A DNA stretch of 30,983 bases, from positions 1 through 30,983 of the forward strand of contig CAZTGM010000016.1 in NCBI GenBank assembly GCA_964613235.1. Direction: 5' to 3'. Under the pieces are notes generated by a model. The model worked only from the letters and a program-made list of their open reading frames with translations. It ran no database searches and was not told the origin of the DNA. Of this stretch, positions 16,351 through 24,183 are shown piece after piece; the first letter of the stretch is position 1; each line of letters begins with the position of its first letter. The translations under genes and the position numbers were made by a program. Origin of the DNA: J005 sp964613235. Lineage in GTDB: Bacteria; Pseudomonadota; Zetaproteobacteria; Mariprofundales; Mariprofundaceae.

Positions 16351-17469
16351 ATGGCGGACATTGAAATCAGGGTGCCCAGCCTGGGCGAATCGGAAACGGA
16401 AGCCACGCTGGTATCCTGGCTGAAGCAGGAGGGTGATGCTGTCGCCGTGGATGATGTCATTGCCGAAATTGAAAGCGACAAGATCACTATGGAAGTCACA
16501 GCGCTGGATGACGGGGTCGTGAAAAAAATCCTTAAAAAGGCCGGAGATATTGTCGAGCCGGGTGAGGTGATTGCGCTGGTTGAGGCCGGTGCGGTGGCCG
16601 CGGCGACTGCCGAAAAGGAAGAGGAGACGCCTGAGCAAGAGGAGATTCCTGCCGCCAGCAAGGAGCCGGAGCCTGCACCTGTCGCTGCTGCGACTGAGCC
16701 GGTGGCAAAAACCACGGCGCCGCCAGTGGCGGAAGAAGCAGCCAGCCCGGCCCGCTCCGGCAATGGATCGCGCCTTGAAGAACGCGTGCCGATGAGCGGC
16801 CTGCGCAAGCGCATTGCCGAACGCCTGAAAACGGCGCAGAACACGGCGGCGCTTTTGACGACCTTCAATGAAGTGAACATGCAGCCGGTGATGGATTTGC
16901 GCAAACGGTTTGGCGCCTCGTTTCAGGAACGTCACGGCATCAAGCTGGGGCTGATGTCCTTCTTCGTGCAGGCCGTGGCCCAGGCCGTGGCCAAATATCC
17001 GTCATTGAATGCCTACATCGATGGTGATGATATCGTTTATCATAATTACCTGGATGTCGGTATTGCTGTGAGCACGGAAAAAGGCCTGGTTGTGCCCGTA
17101 TTGCGTAACGCGGAAAAGCTCAGTCTGGCGGAAATCGAGCGGCAAATTGCCGATCTGGCCACACGTGCAAGGGAGGGTGGTTTGATGCCGGACGACCTCA
17201 AGGGCGGCACATTCTCGATCACCAACGGCGGGATTTTCGGTTCCCTGTTATCGACGCCGATTCTTAATCCGCCGCAAAGCGGTATTCTGGGAATGCATAC
17301 GATCCAGAAGCGGCCGGTCGTGGAAGATGATGATATCGTGATCCGGCCGATGATGTATCTGGCGCTGACCTATGATCACCGCCTGATTGACGGCGCGGAA
17401 GCCGTACGTTTTCTGGTCTCGGTCAAGGAGGCGTTGGAATTCCCGGCCAGTCTGCATCTGAATCTGTAA
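16351..17469 (+). CDS. sucB: Dihydrolipoyl succinyltransferase E2, no visible E3-binding domain
   Basis: This 372-residue protein has a lipoyl domain (1-76) with the lipoylated lysine in ESDKITMEV (K44). An Ala/Pro/Glu-rich linker (about 80-140) follows, then a complete catalytic domain from RVPMSGLRKRIAERL, with TTFNEVNM, SITNGGIFGS and the active-site YDHRLIDG (H343, D347). E. coli SucB is about 405 residues and carries a peripheral subunit-binding domain in this linker, with an SPAIRRL-like start and a GTGxGGR motif. Here I see only low-complexity linker, and the protein is about 33 residues shorter. The ATG has GAGGAG 7 bases upstream. The stop lies 10 bp from the opposing hslO stop. Identity is firm; the missing domain is by inspection only. 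Confidence 0.95.
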   Translation: MADIEIRVPSLGESETEATLVSWLKQEGDAVAVDDVIAEIESDKITMEVTALDDGVVKKILKKAGDIVEPGEVIALVEAGAVAAATAEKEEETPEQEEIPAASKEPEPAPVAAATEPVAKTTAPPVAEEAASPARSGNGSRLEERVPMSGLRKRIAERLKTAQNTAALLTTFNEVNMQPVMDLRKRFGASFQERHGIKLGLMSFFVQAVAQAVAKYPSLNAYIDGDDIVYHNYLDVGIAVSTEKGLVVPVLRNAEKLSLAEIERQIADLATRAREGGLMPDDLKGGTFSITNGGIFGSLLSTPILNPPQSGILGMHTIQKRPVVEDDDIVIRPMMYLALTYDHRLIDGAEAVRFLVSVKEALEFPASLHLNL

Positions 17470-17479
17470 CGGCCAGCTT

Positions 17480-18304
17480 TCACACCTTTACGTTGTAGGT
17501 TTGGTTGCAGTATTGACAGGAAAGTGGAATCCGGCCGTCTGCATCGCGTAATCCCGCCAGTTGTTCCGGGGGCATGGTCTGCAGTGCCGCTTTTAAGCGA
17601 TCGGCGCTGCAGCCGCAATGATAACGATAGTCATCGTGGCCAAGGATTTTGCAGCCCAGTGCGTCAAAGTGTGTCAGCAGCGTTTCCGGTGCTTCCTGAT
17701 CCAGCCGTCGGGCATCGATCTCCGCCATGGCGGAAACAGCGTTGAACCATCGTTCATCATCGCAGCCGGGCATGGCCTCGATCATCATGCCGCTATGTCG
17801 GTGCAGCAGGATATCGGCATCGATTTGCACCGACTGGTTCAGATAATGTACCAGCTGGTCGGCAATGTAGGGCGAATCATGGGCAATCGTTGAAACATAA
17901 GGCTGACCAAAGCCGAGATCGCGCACGGTGGACAGGGTAACCGGCATATGCATCCAGGCATCAAGCCTGTCTGCATGTCCGGTCTCAGGTCTCATGCTGG
18001 CATCCTCATGCCAGTTGATATAGCCGCGCACTGCACCGGAACGTGCCTCTGCCAGCATACGCCGTATGGGCGAGGGATGATCATCCAAAGCATCAAGCTG
18101 TAGCACCTGTCGGGTGCCACCCTTGCTGATGCTCAGCAACAGGATGGCACCGATCAGTGTTTGACCGAACAGCACCAGTGGCGAGTCACTTAAGCCATGT
18201 AATCTTGCTGCTTCTGCGATAATGCCGTCGGCCCGGATCAGCGCGCCGCGCACGCGGAGTTCCGGCAGCAAAAAGCGGATTAACGAATCCGGGTTTCCAG
18301 CCAT
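17480..18304 (-). CDS. hslO: Redox-regulated chaperone Hsp33
   Basis: This 274-residue cytoplasmic holdase is activated by oxidation. The zinc-binding switch is intact, with C230-G-C232 and C263-QY-C266 near the C-terminus. The N-terminal substrate-binding domain shows RGALIRAD and GARQ-like segments typical of the family. The ATG at 18304 has GAGGT about 7 bases upstream and overlaps the end of the HAD phosphatase gene by 25 bp. It is the last gene of a long one-direction run and converges on sucB with only 10 bp between the stops. No terminator is visible in that gap, so transcripts may overlap. Confidence 0.93.
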   Translation of the reverse strand: MAGNPDSLIRFLLPELRVRGALIRADGIIAEAARLHGLSDSPLVLFGQTLIGAILLLSISKGGTRQVLQLDALDDHPSPIRRMLAEARSGAVRGYINWHEDASMRPETGHADRLDAWMHMPVTLSTVRDLGFGQPYVSTIAHDSPYIADQLVHYLNQSVQIDADILLHRHSGMMIEAMPGCDDERWFNAVSAMAEIDARRLDQEAPETLLTHFDALGCKILGHDDYRYHCGCSADRLKAALQTMPPEQLAGLRDADGRIPLSCQYCNQTYNVKV

Positions 18305-18921
18305 GCCTGTACCTCATGCAGATCAGCGAAACAGTGGGCGGCACCGGCAGCGCGCATTTCCTCGGCGCTGAAGTGTCCGGTCAGCGCGACCGGCAATACA
18401 CCGGCCCGGCTGGACGCTTTCATATCCGCTGTGCCATCACCGATCATGACGATATGTTCGGGATCGATCTGCAACTGTTCGCAGGCCAGTTGCACGGTAT
18501 GCGGATCGGGTTTTTGCCGACGATCTTCCGTCAGGCCGATGATCGTATCGAAATAGTCTTGCCAGCCCAGATGTTGCAGTTGCAAATCGGCGCGTTGTTG
18601 CGATTTGCTGGTCACGATGCCTGTAGGGATGCGATGCCGCTGCAGGCTGAGTAGCAGTTCAACGGCACCGGGCAAGGGCTCGATATCGTACAGCCGTTCA
18701 TCATGGTACTGCAGGAAATGTTGCGCAGCCGCTTCCCGTTCCTCACCAAACAGGGAAATCATGCTGCATTCGCCACGACCGGTATGTCGTTTGATGTCGA
18801 TGTCGCTCATCGGCTCGCGACCAAAGTGAACCAGTGTCCGGTTGAGTGCATAGACAATCGGGCCGAAAGCATCGACGAGGGTCCCGTCCATATCCAGCAG
18901 TAGTGCGCGAATCCCGGTCAT
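18280..18921 (-). CDS. HAD-superfamily phosphatase, phosphoglycolate phosphatase-like
   Basis: This 213-residue protein has the HAD motifs in order: LLLDMDGTLVD (nucleophile D10, general acid D12), a threonine/serine in GIVTSKSQ, the lysine in RQKPDP, and GDGTADMKAS. The helical cap between motifs I and II places it in the Gph/PpaX/pyrophosphatase-like group. Substrates in this group range from phosphoglycolate to pyrophosphate and cannot be assigned here. I chose the ATG at 18921 because it overlaps the dat stop by 4 bp, has AAAAGG upstream and puts the nucleophile motif near the N-terminus. A longer frame would begin at 18969 inside dat. Confidence 0.85.
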   Translation of the reverse strand: MTGIRALLLDMDGTLVDAFGPIVYALNRTLVHFGREPMSDIDIKRHTGRGECSMISLFGEEREAAAQHFLQYHDERLYDIEPLPGAVELLLSLQRHRIPTGIVTSKSQQRADLQLQHLGWQDYFDTIIGLTEDRRQKPDPHTVQLACEQLQIDPEHIVMIGDGTADMKASSRAGVLPVALTGHFSAEEMRAAGAAHCFADLHEVQAWLETRIR

Positions 18922-19784
18922 GTTGCGCCTTTTCCCTGTTTTAGCATCTCGAAATGCTGCAGCAGCCATTCACGCAGGCGTAATGTAAGTGGGCCGGGTA
19001 ATCCGTTGCCAACTACATTTCCGTCAATATGACATAGCGGCAGGATACCCTGGGTCGTGCTGCTCAGCATGCATTCCTCCAGCCCCGGCTCGCTGTGCCG
19101 CCATGGACGCTCGATAACGCGGATACCGTGCTGTTCGGCCAGATGCAGGGCAATTTTGCGAGTGATCCCGCCCAGGACGCGATGGCCCAACGGGTGTGTG
19201 ACAAGACAGCCGTCGATGACAGCCAGCACATTCGTTGAGCATCCTTCCAGAATATGTTCCTGTTCATCCAGCCAGATCGCTTCATCGGCCTGTTTGCGGG
19301 CGGCTTCCTGCTTACCCATGACGCTGGCCAGCAGGGCAACGGATTTGATGTCGCAGCGTTTCCAGCGAATATCGGCCAGTGTGATGGCCTTAGCTCCCTG
19401 CGCCAGGGTATCGGATGCGGGTACCGGCAGTTCGCGCACGGTCATGATCAGCGATGGTGTCAGCGTTGTGACGGGAAAGTGTGAGCGAGCGGCACAACCG
19501 CGTGTGATCTGTACATAGATCATGGCATCGTCAAAAGGGTTGGCCTGATAAATGGCTTCGATCTTTGCTGCCAGCTCGTGCAGGGAGCAGGGCAGGTTGA
19601 TGGCAATCGCCTCGCATGAGTAGCGCAAGCGTTGCAGATGCATGTTCAGGTCGAGAAACGTACCACCGATGCAGGCGATGACTTCATAGACGCCGTCGGC
19701 AAACTGGAAACCACGATCCTCGATGTGGATACAGGCATCCTGCAGCGGCACCAAGCTGCCATTGACATAGGCTGTCAGCTGCAT
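18918..19784 (-). CDS. dat: Fold-type IV PLP aminotransferase, probable D-amino acid transaminase
   Basis: This 288-residue enzyme belongs to the branched-chain/D-amino acid aminotransferase family. It has EDRGFQFADGVYEV (22-35), the PLP lysine in RCDIKSVALL (K147), the glutamate in HILEGCSTN (E180), and TRKIALHLA. The N-terminal signature and the spacing fit D-alanine transaminase better than IlvE, but aminodeoxychorismate lyase relatives are possible. Next to dacA and the peptidoglycan genes, a role in D-alanine/D-glutamate exchange is plausible; that is inference. Its ATG lies 3 bp after the dacA stop, without a ribosome-binding site, so translation is probably coupled. Its stop overlaps the HAD phosphatase start. 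Confidence 0.82.
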   Translation of the reverse strand: MQLTAYVNGSLVPLQDACIHIEDRGFQFADGVYEVIACIGGTFLDLNMHLQRLRYSCEAIAINLPCSLHELAAKIEAIYQANPFDDAMIYVQITRGCAARSHFPVTTLTPSLIMTVRELPVPASDTLAQGAKAITLADIRWKRCDIKSVALLASVMGKQEAARKQADEAIWLDEQEHILEGCSTNVLAVIDGCLVTHPLGHRVLGGITRKIALHLAEQHGIRVIERPWRHSEPGLEECMLSSTTQGILPLCHIDGNVVGNGLPGPLTLRLREWLLQHFEMLKQGKGAT

Positions 19785-19787
19785 CGT

Positions 19788-20969
19788 TTATTCGGTATGT
19801 TCAGCGTTGGCGTTGTTCTTTCCTTTCCACCATAGCAACAGGGCATCGAATGTGCGACCAAACCATGATGCCTGCTCGACATCGCGTGCGGCAATCATGG
19901 GGAACGATGCCAGTACTTCTCCCTGTTCCTTGCCACCAATGATGGCCTCAATCGTGCCCAGTTTTTCACCTGCATGCAGCGGAGCCATCAAAGGCGCATC
20001 GTAGCGCAGGCGGAAGGCCAGTGACTTTTCCTTGCCACGGGGCACGGTGATCCAGACTGGAGTGGCCGGTTTCAGCCATATGCTGTTTTCGGTACCACCG
20101 TAGACTTCCACTTCACGGCGAATGTCTTTTTCAGCCGGTCGAATGGTAACGAAATTTCTGAAACCATATTGCAACAGGACCTTGGTCTGGGCGGCACGTG
20201 CATGATCGGAATCCGTGCCGAATACAGCGGCGACAAAACGGGTTGTGCCTTTTTCTGCCGAACCGACCAGGCAGTAACCGGCTTCCTGCGTATGCCCGGT
20301 TTTCAGGCCATCGGCCTCCGGGTAGGTCCACAGCAGGCGGTTGCGATTGGGCTGGGTATGACCTTCATAGCTGTATTCGCGTTCGGAAAAGATTTCATAA
20401 TATTTGGGAAAATCACGCCACAAGGCAGCACCCAGAATCGCCATATCCAGAGGCGAGCTGTAGTGATCTTCAGCAGGAAAACCGGTGGCATTGACAAAAT
20501 GACTGTTCTTCATGCCCAATTCCTTGGCTTTCTGGTTCATGCGGTCAGCAAAGGCTTCCTCGGAACCAGCCACATGTTCGGCCAGCGCAATGCAGGCATC
20601 ATTGCCGGAAAGTGTGGCAATGCCATGCAGTAATTGTTCGACGGTTGGCTTCAGGCGAGGTTCAAGGAACATCGTGCTGCCGCCGATTTTCCAGGCCTTT
20701 TTGCTGACCGAGACCGTTTCGTCCGGCTGCAGGCGACCCTGAGTGATATCCTCAAAAGCCAGGTACAATGTCATCATTTTGGTCAGACTGGCCGGAGGCA
20801 AATGCTGATCGCCATTCTTTTGCGCTAGGATCTGGCCGGTGCGGGCATCAATCATGGCCCAGGCTTTGGCCTGTACACCGGGAGCTGCCGGCCAGCCGGA
20901 TGCCATTGCTATATGCGGCGCATACAGGCTTAGCAGGGCGAGCGTTGCAAACAGAAAGCGAATTACCAT
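19788..20969 (-). CDS. dacA: D-alanyl-D-alanine carboxypeptidase (PBP5/6 type)
   Basis: This 393-residue low-molecular-weight penicillin-binding protein trims the terminal D-alanine of peptidoglycan stem peptides. A cleavable signal peptide (about 1-23) is followed by the serine nucleophile motif SLTK (S61, K64), SGN (121-123) and KTG (223-225). A C-terminal beta domain (about 275-360) is followed by a short hydrophobic/aromatic helix, FGRTFDALLLWWKG, which should bind the membrane surface. The ATG at 20969 has AGGAGG 7 bases upstream (20977-20982). An open frame extends upstream to 21218 but overlaps the pseudouridine synthase gene and lacks the signal peptide at its start. The true start overlaps the upstream stop by 7 bp. 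Confidence 0.94.
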   Translation of the reverse strand: MVIRFLFATLALLSLYAPHIAMASGWPAAPGVQAKAWAMIDARTGQILAQKNGDQHLPPASLTKMMTLYLAFEDITQGRLQPDETVSVSKKAWKIGGSTMFLEPRLKPTVEQLLHGIATLSGNDACIALAEHVAGSEEAFADRMNQKAKELGMKNSHFVNATGFPAEDHYSSPLDMAILGAALWRDFPKYYEIFSEREYSYEGHTQPNRNRLLWTYPEADGLKTGHTQEAGYCLVGSAEKGTTRFVAAVFGTDSDHARAAQTKVLLQYGFRNFVTIRPAEKDIRREVEVYGGTENSIWLKPATPVWITVPRGKEKSLAFRLRYDAPLMAPLHAGEKLGTIEAIIGGKEQGEVLASFPMIAARDVEQASWFGRTFDALLLWWKGKNNANAEHTE

Positions 20970-21823
20970 ATCCAATCCTCCTCGGGATCTGTTTTCCAGT
21001 GTCGGGGTTCCGGTATGGCCGGTGGTCCGATATGCAGTTGCCAGGCATGTAGCATCATTCGGTGGTGACTGGAGCCACCATAGCGTACATCGCCAAGGAT
21101 GGGGCATCCTAATGCCGAAAGATGAACACGCAATTGATGACTTCGGCCGGTCACCGCCTGCAATTGCAACAGACTGCGACCATGTTGGTGCTGCAGAACC
21201 CTGGCGATAGTCCGGCATGCACGGCCCTGATCGCTGACGGCATAGCGTCCCCGTTTGTCACGCTGCGCGGAAATCGGCAAATCAATGGTTTTTTTGTCCC
21301 ATGCAGGTTCACCATCGACCACCGCCAGATAATATTTCTCCGTGGTCTGATGCCAGTGTTGCTGGATTCGTTGCAGTTCCTGCGCATTGCAGGAAAACAG
21401 CAGCAGACCGGATGTTTCCCGATCGAGTCGATGCACAGGGCGGAAAGGGCGGGCAGGGGAGGAATACAAACGCGTCAGTTCATTGGGCAGGCAGCCTTTG
21501 GCGCGGTGCAGTGCTTCCTGACTGTATTGGCCACAGCATTTGTGAATCAGCAACAGCGAGTTGCTGCGCCAGAGCAATTGTTGCGCCTGAAAGGGAATAA
21601 CTTGCTCACCTTCCAGGCGAACCATGCGTAACCGGTTGCCGGCGGCAACGATGCGACCGGCCTGATGGCAGCGTTTGCGGTTAAGATATATGCCACCGAG
21701 GTCGATGAGCTGGCGGGCTTTTCTGCGCGAAATGGAAAAACTTGCAGCCACCGCCTGATCCAGTCGCATATGATGATGTTCTGCTTTGACACATGCTTCA
21801 ACATCTTCAAATACATGGCTCAT
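20963..21823 (-). CDS. RluA-family pseudouridine synthase with S4 domain
   Basis: This 286-residue enzyme has an N-terminal S4 RNA-binding domain (about 19-66, RLDQAVAASF...RKARQLI). The catalytic domain contains the signature HRLDRETSGLLLF (catalytic D134) and a late HQLRVHLSALGCPILGD. It should convert uridine to pseudouridine in rRNA, as RluC or RluD do. The usual NKPxG motif is altered to IHKCCGQYSQ, so it is a diverged member and the target site is uncertain. The ATG at 21823 overlaps the LOG-family stop by 4 bp. A frame open to 21946 would extend into that gene and is unlikely to be the start. Confidence 0.85.
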   Translation of the reverse strand: MSHVFEDVEACVKAEHHHMRLDQAVAASFSISRRKARQLIDLGGIYLNRKRCHQAGRIVAAGNRLRMVRLEGEQVIPFQAQQLLWRSNSLLLIHKCCGQYSQEALHRAKGCLPNELTRLYSSPARPFRPVHRLDRETSGLLLFSCNAQELQRIQQHWHQTTEKYYLAVVDGEPAWDKKTIDLPISAQRDKRGRYAVSDQGRACRTIARVLQHQHGRSLLQLQAVTGRSHQLRVHLSALGCPILGDVRYGGSSHHRMMLHAWQLHIGPPAIPEPRHWKTDPEEDWIW

Positions 21824-22356
21824 TTCGCTTTCTTCTCCATAAGCCTGAGAACCTGGGCATGGCTGGTGCAATAATGGATGTATTGCAAAGGTGCGGAAGA
21901 GGAAAACAACAGCTGTGCTTCCATGCTGGCGAGGATGTCCTGCCACATCTTGCCGTAAAGGATCATGGGCCGGTTTTCCAGCACATGGATCGCCAGCAGA
22001 TCCCAGGTCATGGCCAGTTCGGCCAGGGTGCCCAGACCGCCGGGTAGCACCAGATATGCGTCGGCCTGTTCGATCAGTATCCCCATACGCTCAAAAAAAT
22101 TGCGGGCGCGAATTTCCTCACTGAGGGTATGATCAGGTGGCGTGGGGAAACGCTCCAGGGTAATGCCGCGCACATGACCTCCACCCTGACGCATGCCGCA
22201 GCAGAAGGCAGCCATCATGCCCTGATGACCGCCGACCATGCCGTCCCAGCCGGCCTCAGCCAGTTTGCGGCTCAGTTCACTGACATCGTGGTAGTATGCC
22301 GGATCGAGATCGCGGCGCGATGAGCCGAAGGCGGTAATGCATCGCCGTTTGCTCAC
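21820..22356 (-). CDS. LOG-family protein (lysine decarboxylase-like fold)
   Basis: This 178-residue protein has the LOG signature PGGLGTLAE (105-113) and the arginine-containing ARNFFERM segment. In LOG proteins of known activity these form the site that cleaves cytokinin or purine ribotides at the N-glycosidic bond. The earlier glycine-rich motif, usually GGGxxGLMG, reads GGHQGMMAA here, so activity may differ. The start codon is GTG at 22356, whose bases overlap the rlpA stop (GTGA). No ribosome-binding site is evident, so coupling is likely. Neighbours are cell-wall genes. A role in nucleotide recycling is only a guess. Confidence 0.8.
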   Translation of the reverse strand: MSKRRCITAFGSSRRDLDPAYYHDVSELSRKLAEAGWDGMVGGHQGMMAAFCCGMRQGGGHVRGITLERFPTPPDHTLSEEIRARNFFERMGILIEQADAYLVLPGGLGTLAELAMTWDLLAIHVLENRPMILYGKMWQDILASMEAQLLFSSSAPLQYIHYCTSHAQVLRLMEKKAK

Positions 22357-23093
22357 GGGGCGAGCACGATGCTGTGTGTGATACCATGCCGGTTCAGGTC
22401 TCCGATCAGCCGCTCAATTTCGTGCTGATACGACAGTGGACCAATACGCACGCGATACAGGTCGCTGGCACCGGCTGGCGGCCGGACATGAATGGACGGA
22501 AAATCCCGCTCCAGGCGCTGTTGCAGGGCAAGGGCATTGGCCTGCGAGGAGAATGCACCGACCTGCACGTACTGCCCTGCAGGGGATGGTGCAGCCTTGT
22601 TATGCACGATGCCTGGTGATGAGGTGCTGTCATCCAGTGTTTGTACACGCACATGTGCAGTACCGCGCTCGGCAAAGCCCAACGCCTGAGCGGCAGCATA
22701 GGAGAGGTCGATTAGTCGACCCTTGACGAAAGGACCCCGGTCATTGACGCGGACAATGACGGAGCGGCCATTATCCAGATTGGTTATGCGCACCAGCGTC
22801 GGCAAGGGCAGGATCTTGTGCGCAGCGGAAAACGCATGCATGTCATAACGTTCACCATTGGCCGTTTTTTTGCCATGGAAGTCCTTACCGTACCAGGATG
22901 CAATGCCCTGTTCATCGTAATGTATGGCCTGCTGCATGGGCGTGTACCAGCGGCCGGAAACCTGATAGGGGGTGCCGGTTTTGTAGTGGCCAGCGGCACC
23001 GTCGGGCAGATGTGCAGGAGTACGCCTGCCATCGGAGCTGCACGAGGTCAGCACAAGGAGTGCGAGCAGTGTTGCGATCAGCTGACGTGACAT
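22353..23093 (-). CDS. rlpA: RlpA-type septal lipoprotein with SPOR domain
   Basis: This 246-residue lipoprotein has a signal peptide with lipobox LTSC (C18). A double-psi beta-barrel domain (about 60-150) shows ASWYG (65-69) and VNDRGPFVKGRLIDLS. A C-terminal SPOR domain (about 173-246) begins at GQYVQVGAFSS. RlpA proteins of this layout cut denuded glycan strands (lytic transglycosylase in Pseudomonas) and SPOR domains bind septal peptidoglycan. The ATG at 23093 is preferred. An in-frame TTG at 23102 would add three residues. Either start overlaps the end of mltB by 16-25 bp. The pairing with a MltB homologue supports a joint role in peptidoglycan turnover. Confidence 0.9.
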   Translation of the reverse strand: MSRQLIATLLALLVLTSCSSDGRRTPAHLPDGAAGHYKTGTPYQVSGRWYTPMQQAIHYDEQGIASWYGKDFHGKKTANGERYDMHAFSAAHKILPLPTLVRITNLDNGRSVIVRVNDRGPFVKGRLIDLSYAAAQALGFAERGTAHVRVQTLDDSTSSPGIVHNKAAPSPAGQYVQVGAFSSQANALALQQRLERDFPSIHVRPPAGASDLYRVRIGPLSYQHEIERLIGDLNRHGITHSIVLAP

Positions 23094-24100
23094 GCGGCGC
23101 AACCCAGCATACTGGCCACTTCGGTCGTGGCCATGGCGTAATTGTAGGAACGATTCCAGCGGGTAATGACATAGAAGTTATAGTGTACTATTGCCATTTG
23201 CTGTCCCTTGTCTGTTCGCATCGGGATAATGGCAACCTTGTCCTTATCCTGCCAGATCGGGGGCAATGTCGGCAGGGTTGCCCGCAATTCTGCCAGTGGC
23301 GACCATGCCTTGATCCCTTTATCTGCCCGCACTTTCAGTGTTTTCCGATAAGGTAGCCAGTGAGCGACGGGTCTGCCCCTTTGCCAGCCGTGTTGCCGGA
23401 AATAATTGCCGACGCTGGCAACAATATCGGGCACTGAGTGCCAGACATCGCGTTTGCCATCGCCGTCCGCGTCTACGGCATAGGCGCGGAAGGAGGATGG
23501 GATGAACTGGGTTGTTCCGAAGGCACCGGCATAGGATCCCAGAACCTGTTCCGGCTTCAGTCCTTCTTCGCGACACAGCAACAGGAATTCGCCCAGTTGA
23601 TGGCGGAAGAATTCGGCGCGTCTGGCATAACCGGTACTCAGGGTGTACAGCGAGTCGAGCAGTCGATCGCTGCCCCGATAGCGGCCGAAACGGGTTTCCA
23701 TGCCAAGAATGGCCGCGATGAGTTGTCGTTCTACACCGTAATATTGCTCCTGTCTGGTGAAAACATCGGCATGTTGTTGCAGAAAGAGCTCACCTTGCTG
23801 GCGCATGGTTTGGGTGATAAACAGCTTTCGATAATCGGTATAAGGCCTGGACTCATAGGGCGTTTTGATGCGTTTGATAATCGATGGCCTGAATTCGGCC
23901 CGGCTTAATATCTGCAGAATATCGGAGGGATCGAGTTTTGTTTCTTTTGCCAGCTGTCGAGCCAGTAATTGACGTGCATCGGTGGATGCATCCGCTGCCC
24001 ATAGGGCATGCGGACGAGATGCGAGCGCGACGAGCGTTGCACCCAGCAACATCAACGTTTGACGTCGATGTATTAGCGTTCTGGAAAGATCATGGGACAT
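23078..24100 (-). CDS. mltB: Lytic murein transglycosylase B (GH103), C-terminal CxxCH
   Basis: This 340-residue protein has a signal peptide with paired arginines (HRRQTLMLLG) ending near LWA-ADA (about residue 35). The GH103 domain carries the catalytic glutamate in ILGMETRFG (E135), then GSYAGAFGTTQFIPSSF, DADGDGKRDVW and YNRSYNYAMA-like segments. It should cleave the glycan strand to form 1,6-anhydromuramic ends. There is no lipobox, unlike E. coli MltB, so it is probably a soluble periplasmic form. The last eight residues contain CAACH (334-338), a match to the haem c motif that is unusual here. No good ribosome-binding site precedes the ATG at 24100, so the start is less sure. Confidence 0.88.
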   Translation of the reverse strand: MSHDLSRTLIHRRQTLMLLGATLVALASRPHALWAADASTDARQLLARQLAKETKLDPSDILQILSRAEFRPSIIKRIKTPYESRPYTDYRKLFITQTMRQQGELFLQQHADVFTRQEQYYGVERQLIAAILGMETRFGRYRGSDRLLDSLYTLSTGYARRAEFFRHQLGEFLLLCREEGLKPEQVLGSYAGAFGTTQFIPSSFRAYAVDADGDGKRDVWHSVPDIVASVGNYFRQHGWQRGRPVAHWLPYRKTLKVRADKGIKAWSPLAELRATLPTLPPIWQDKDKVAIIPMRTDKGQQMAIVHYNFYVITRWNRSYNYAMATTEVASMLGCAACHVS

Positions 24101-24183
24101 GACGCGATAGTAGCCCGTTTTTTGTCCTGAACAGGGCTGCTTTCATCATGAGCAGGGGATGCAAGGCGCACCTGCTGTACAAA

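Noticed and set aside
17470..17479. Bidirectional terminator between sucB and hslO
   Set aside because: The 10-bp gap and flanking bases show no stem-loop with a U tract on either strand.
24101..24183. Terminator between the Pcm-like gene and mltB
   Set aside because: There is a short CCTGAACAGG dyad and a T run, but in the minus-strand direction of transcription no U tract follows a stem.
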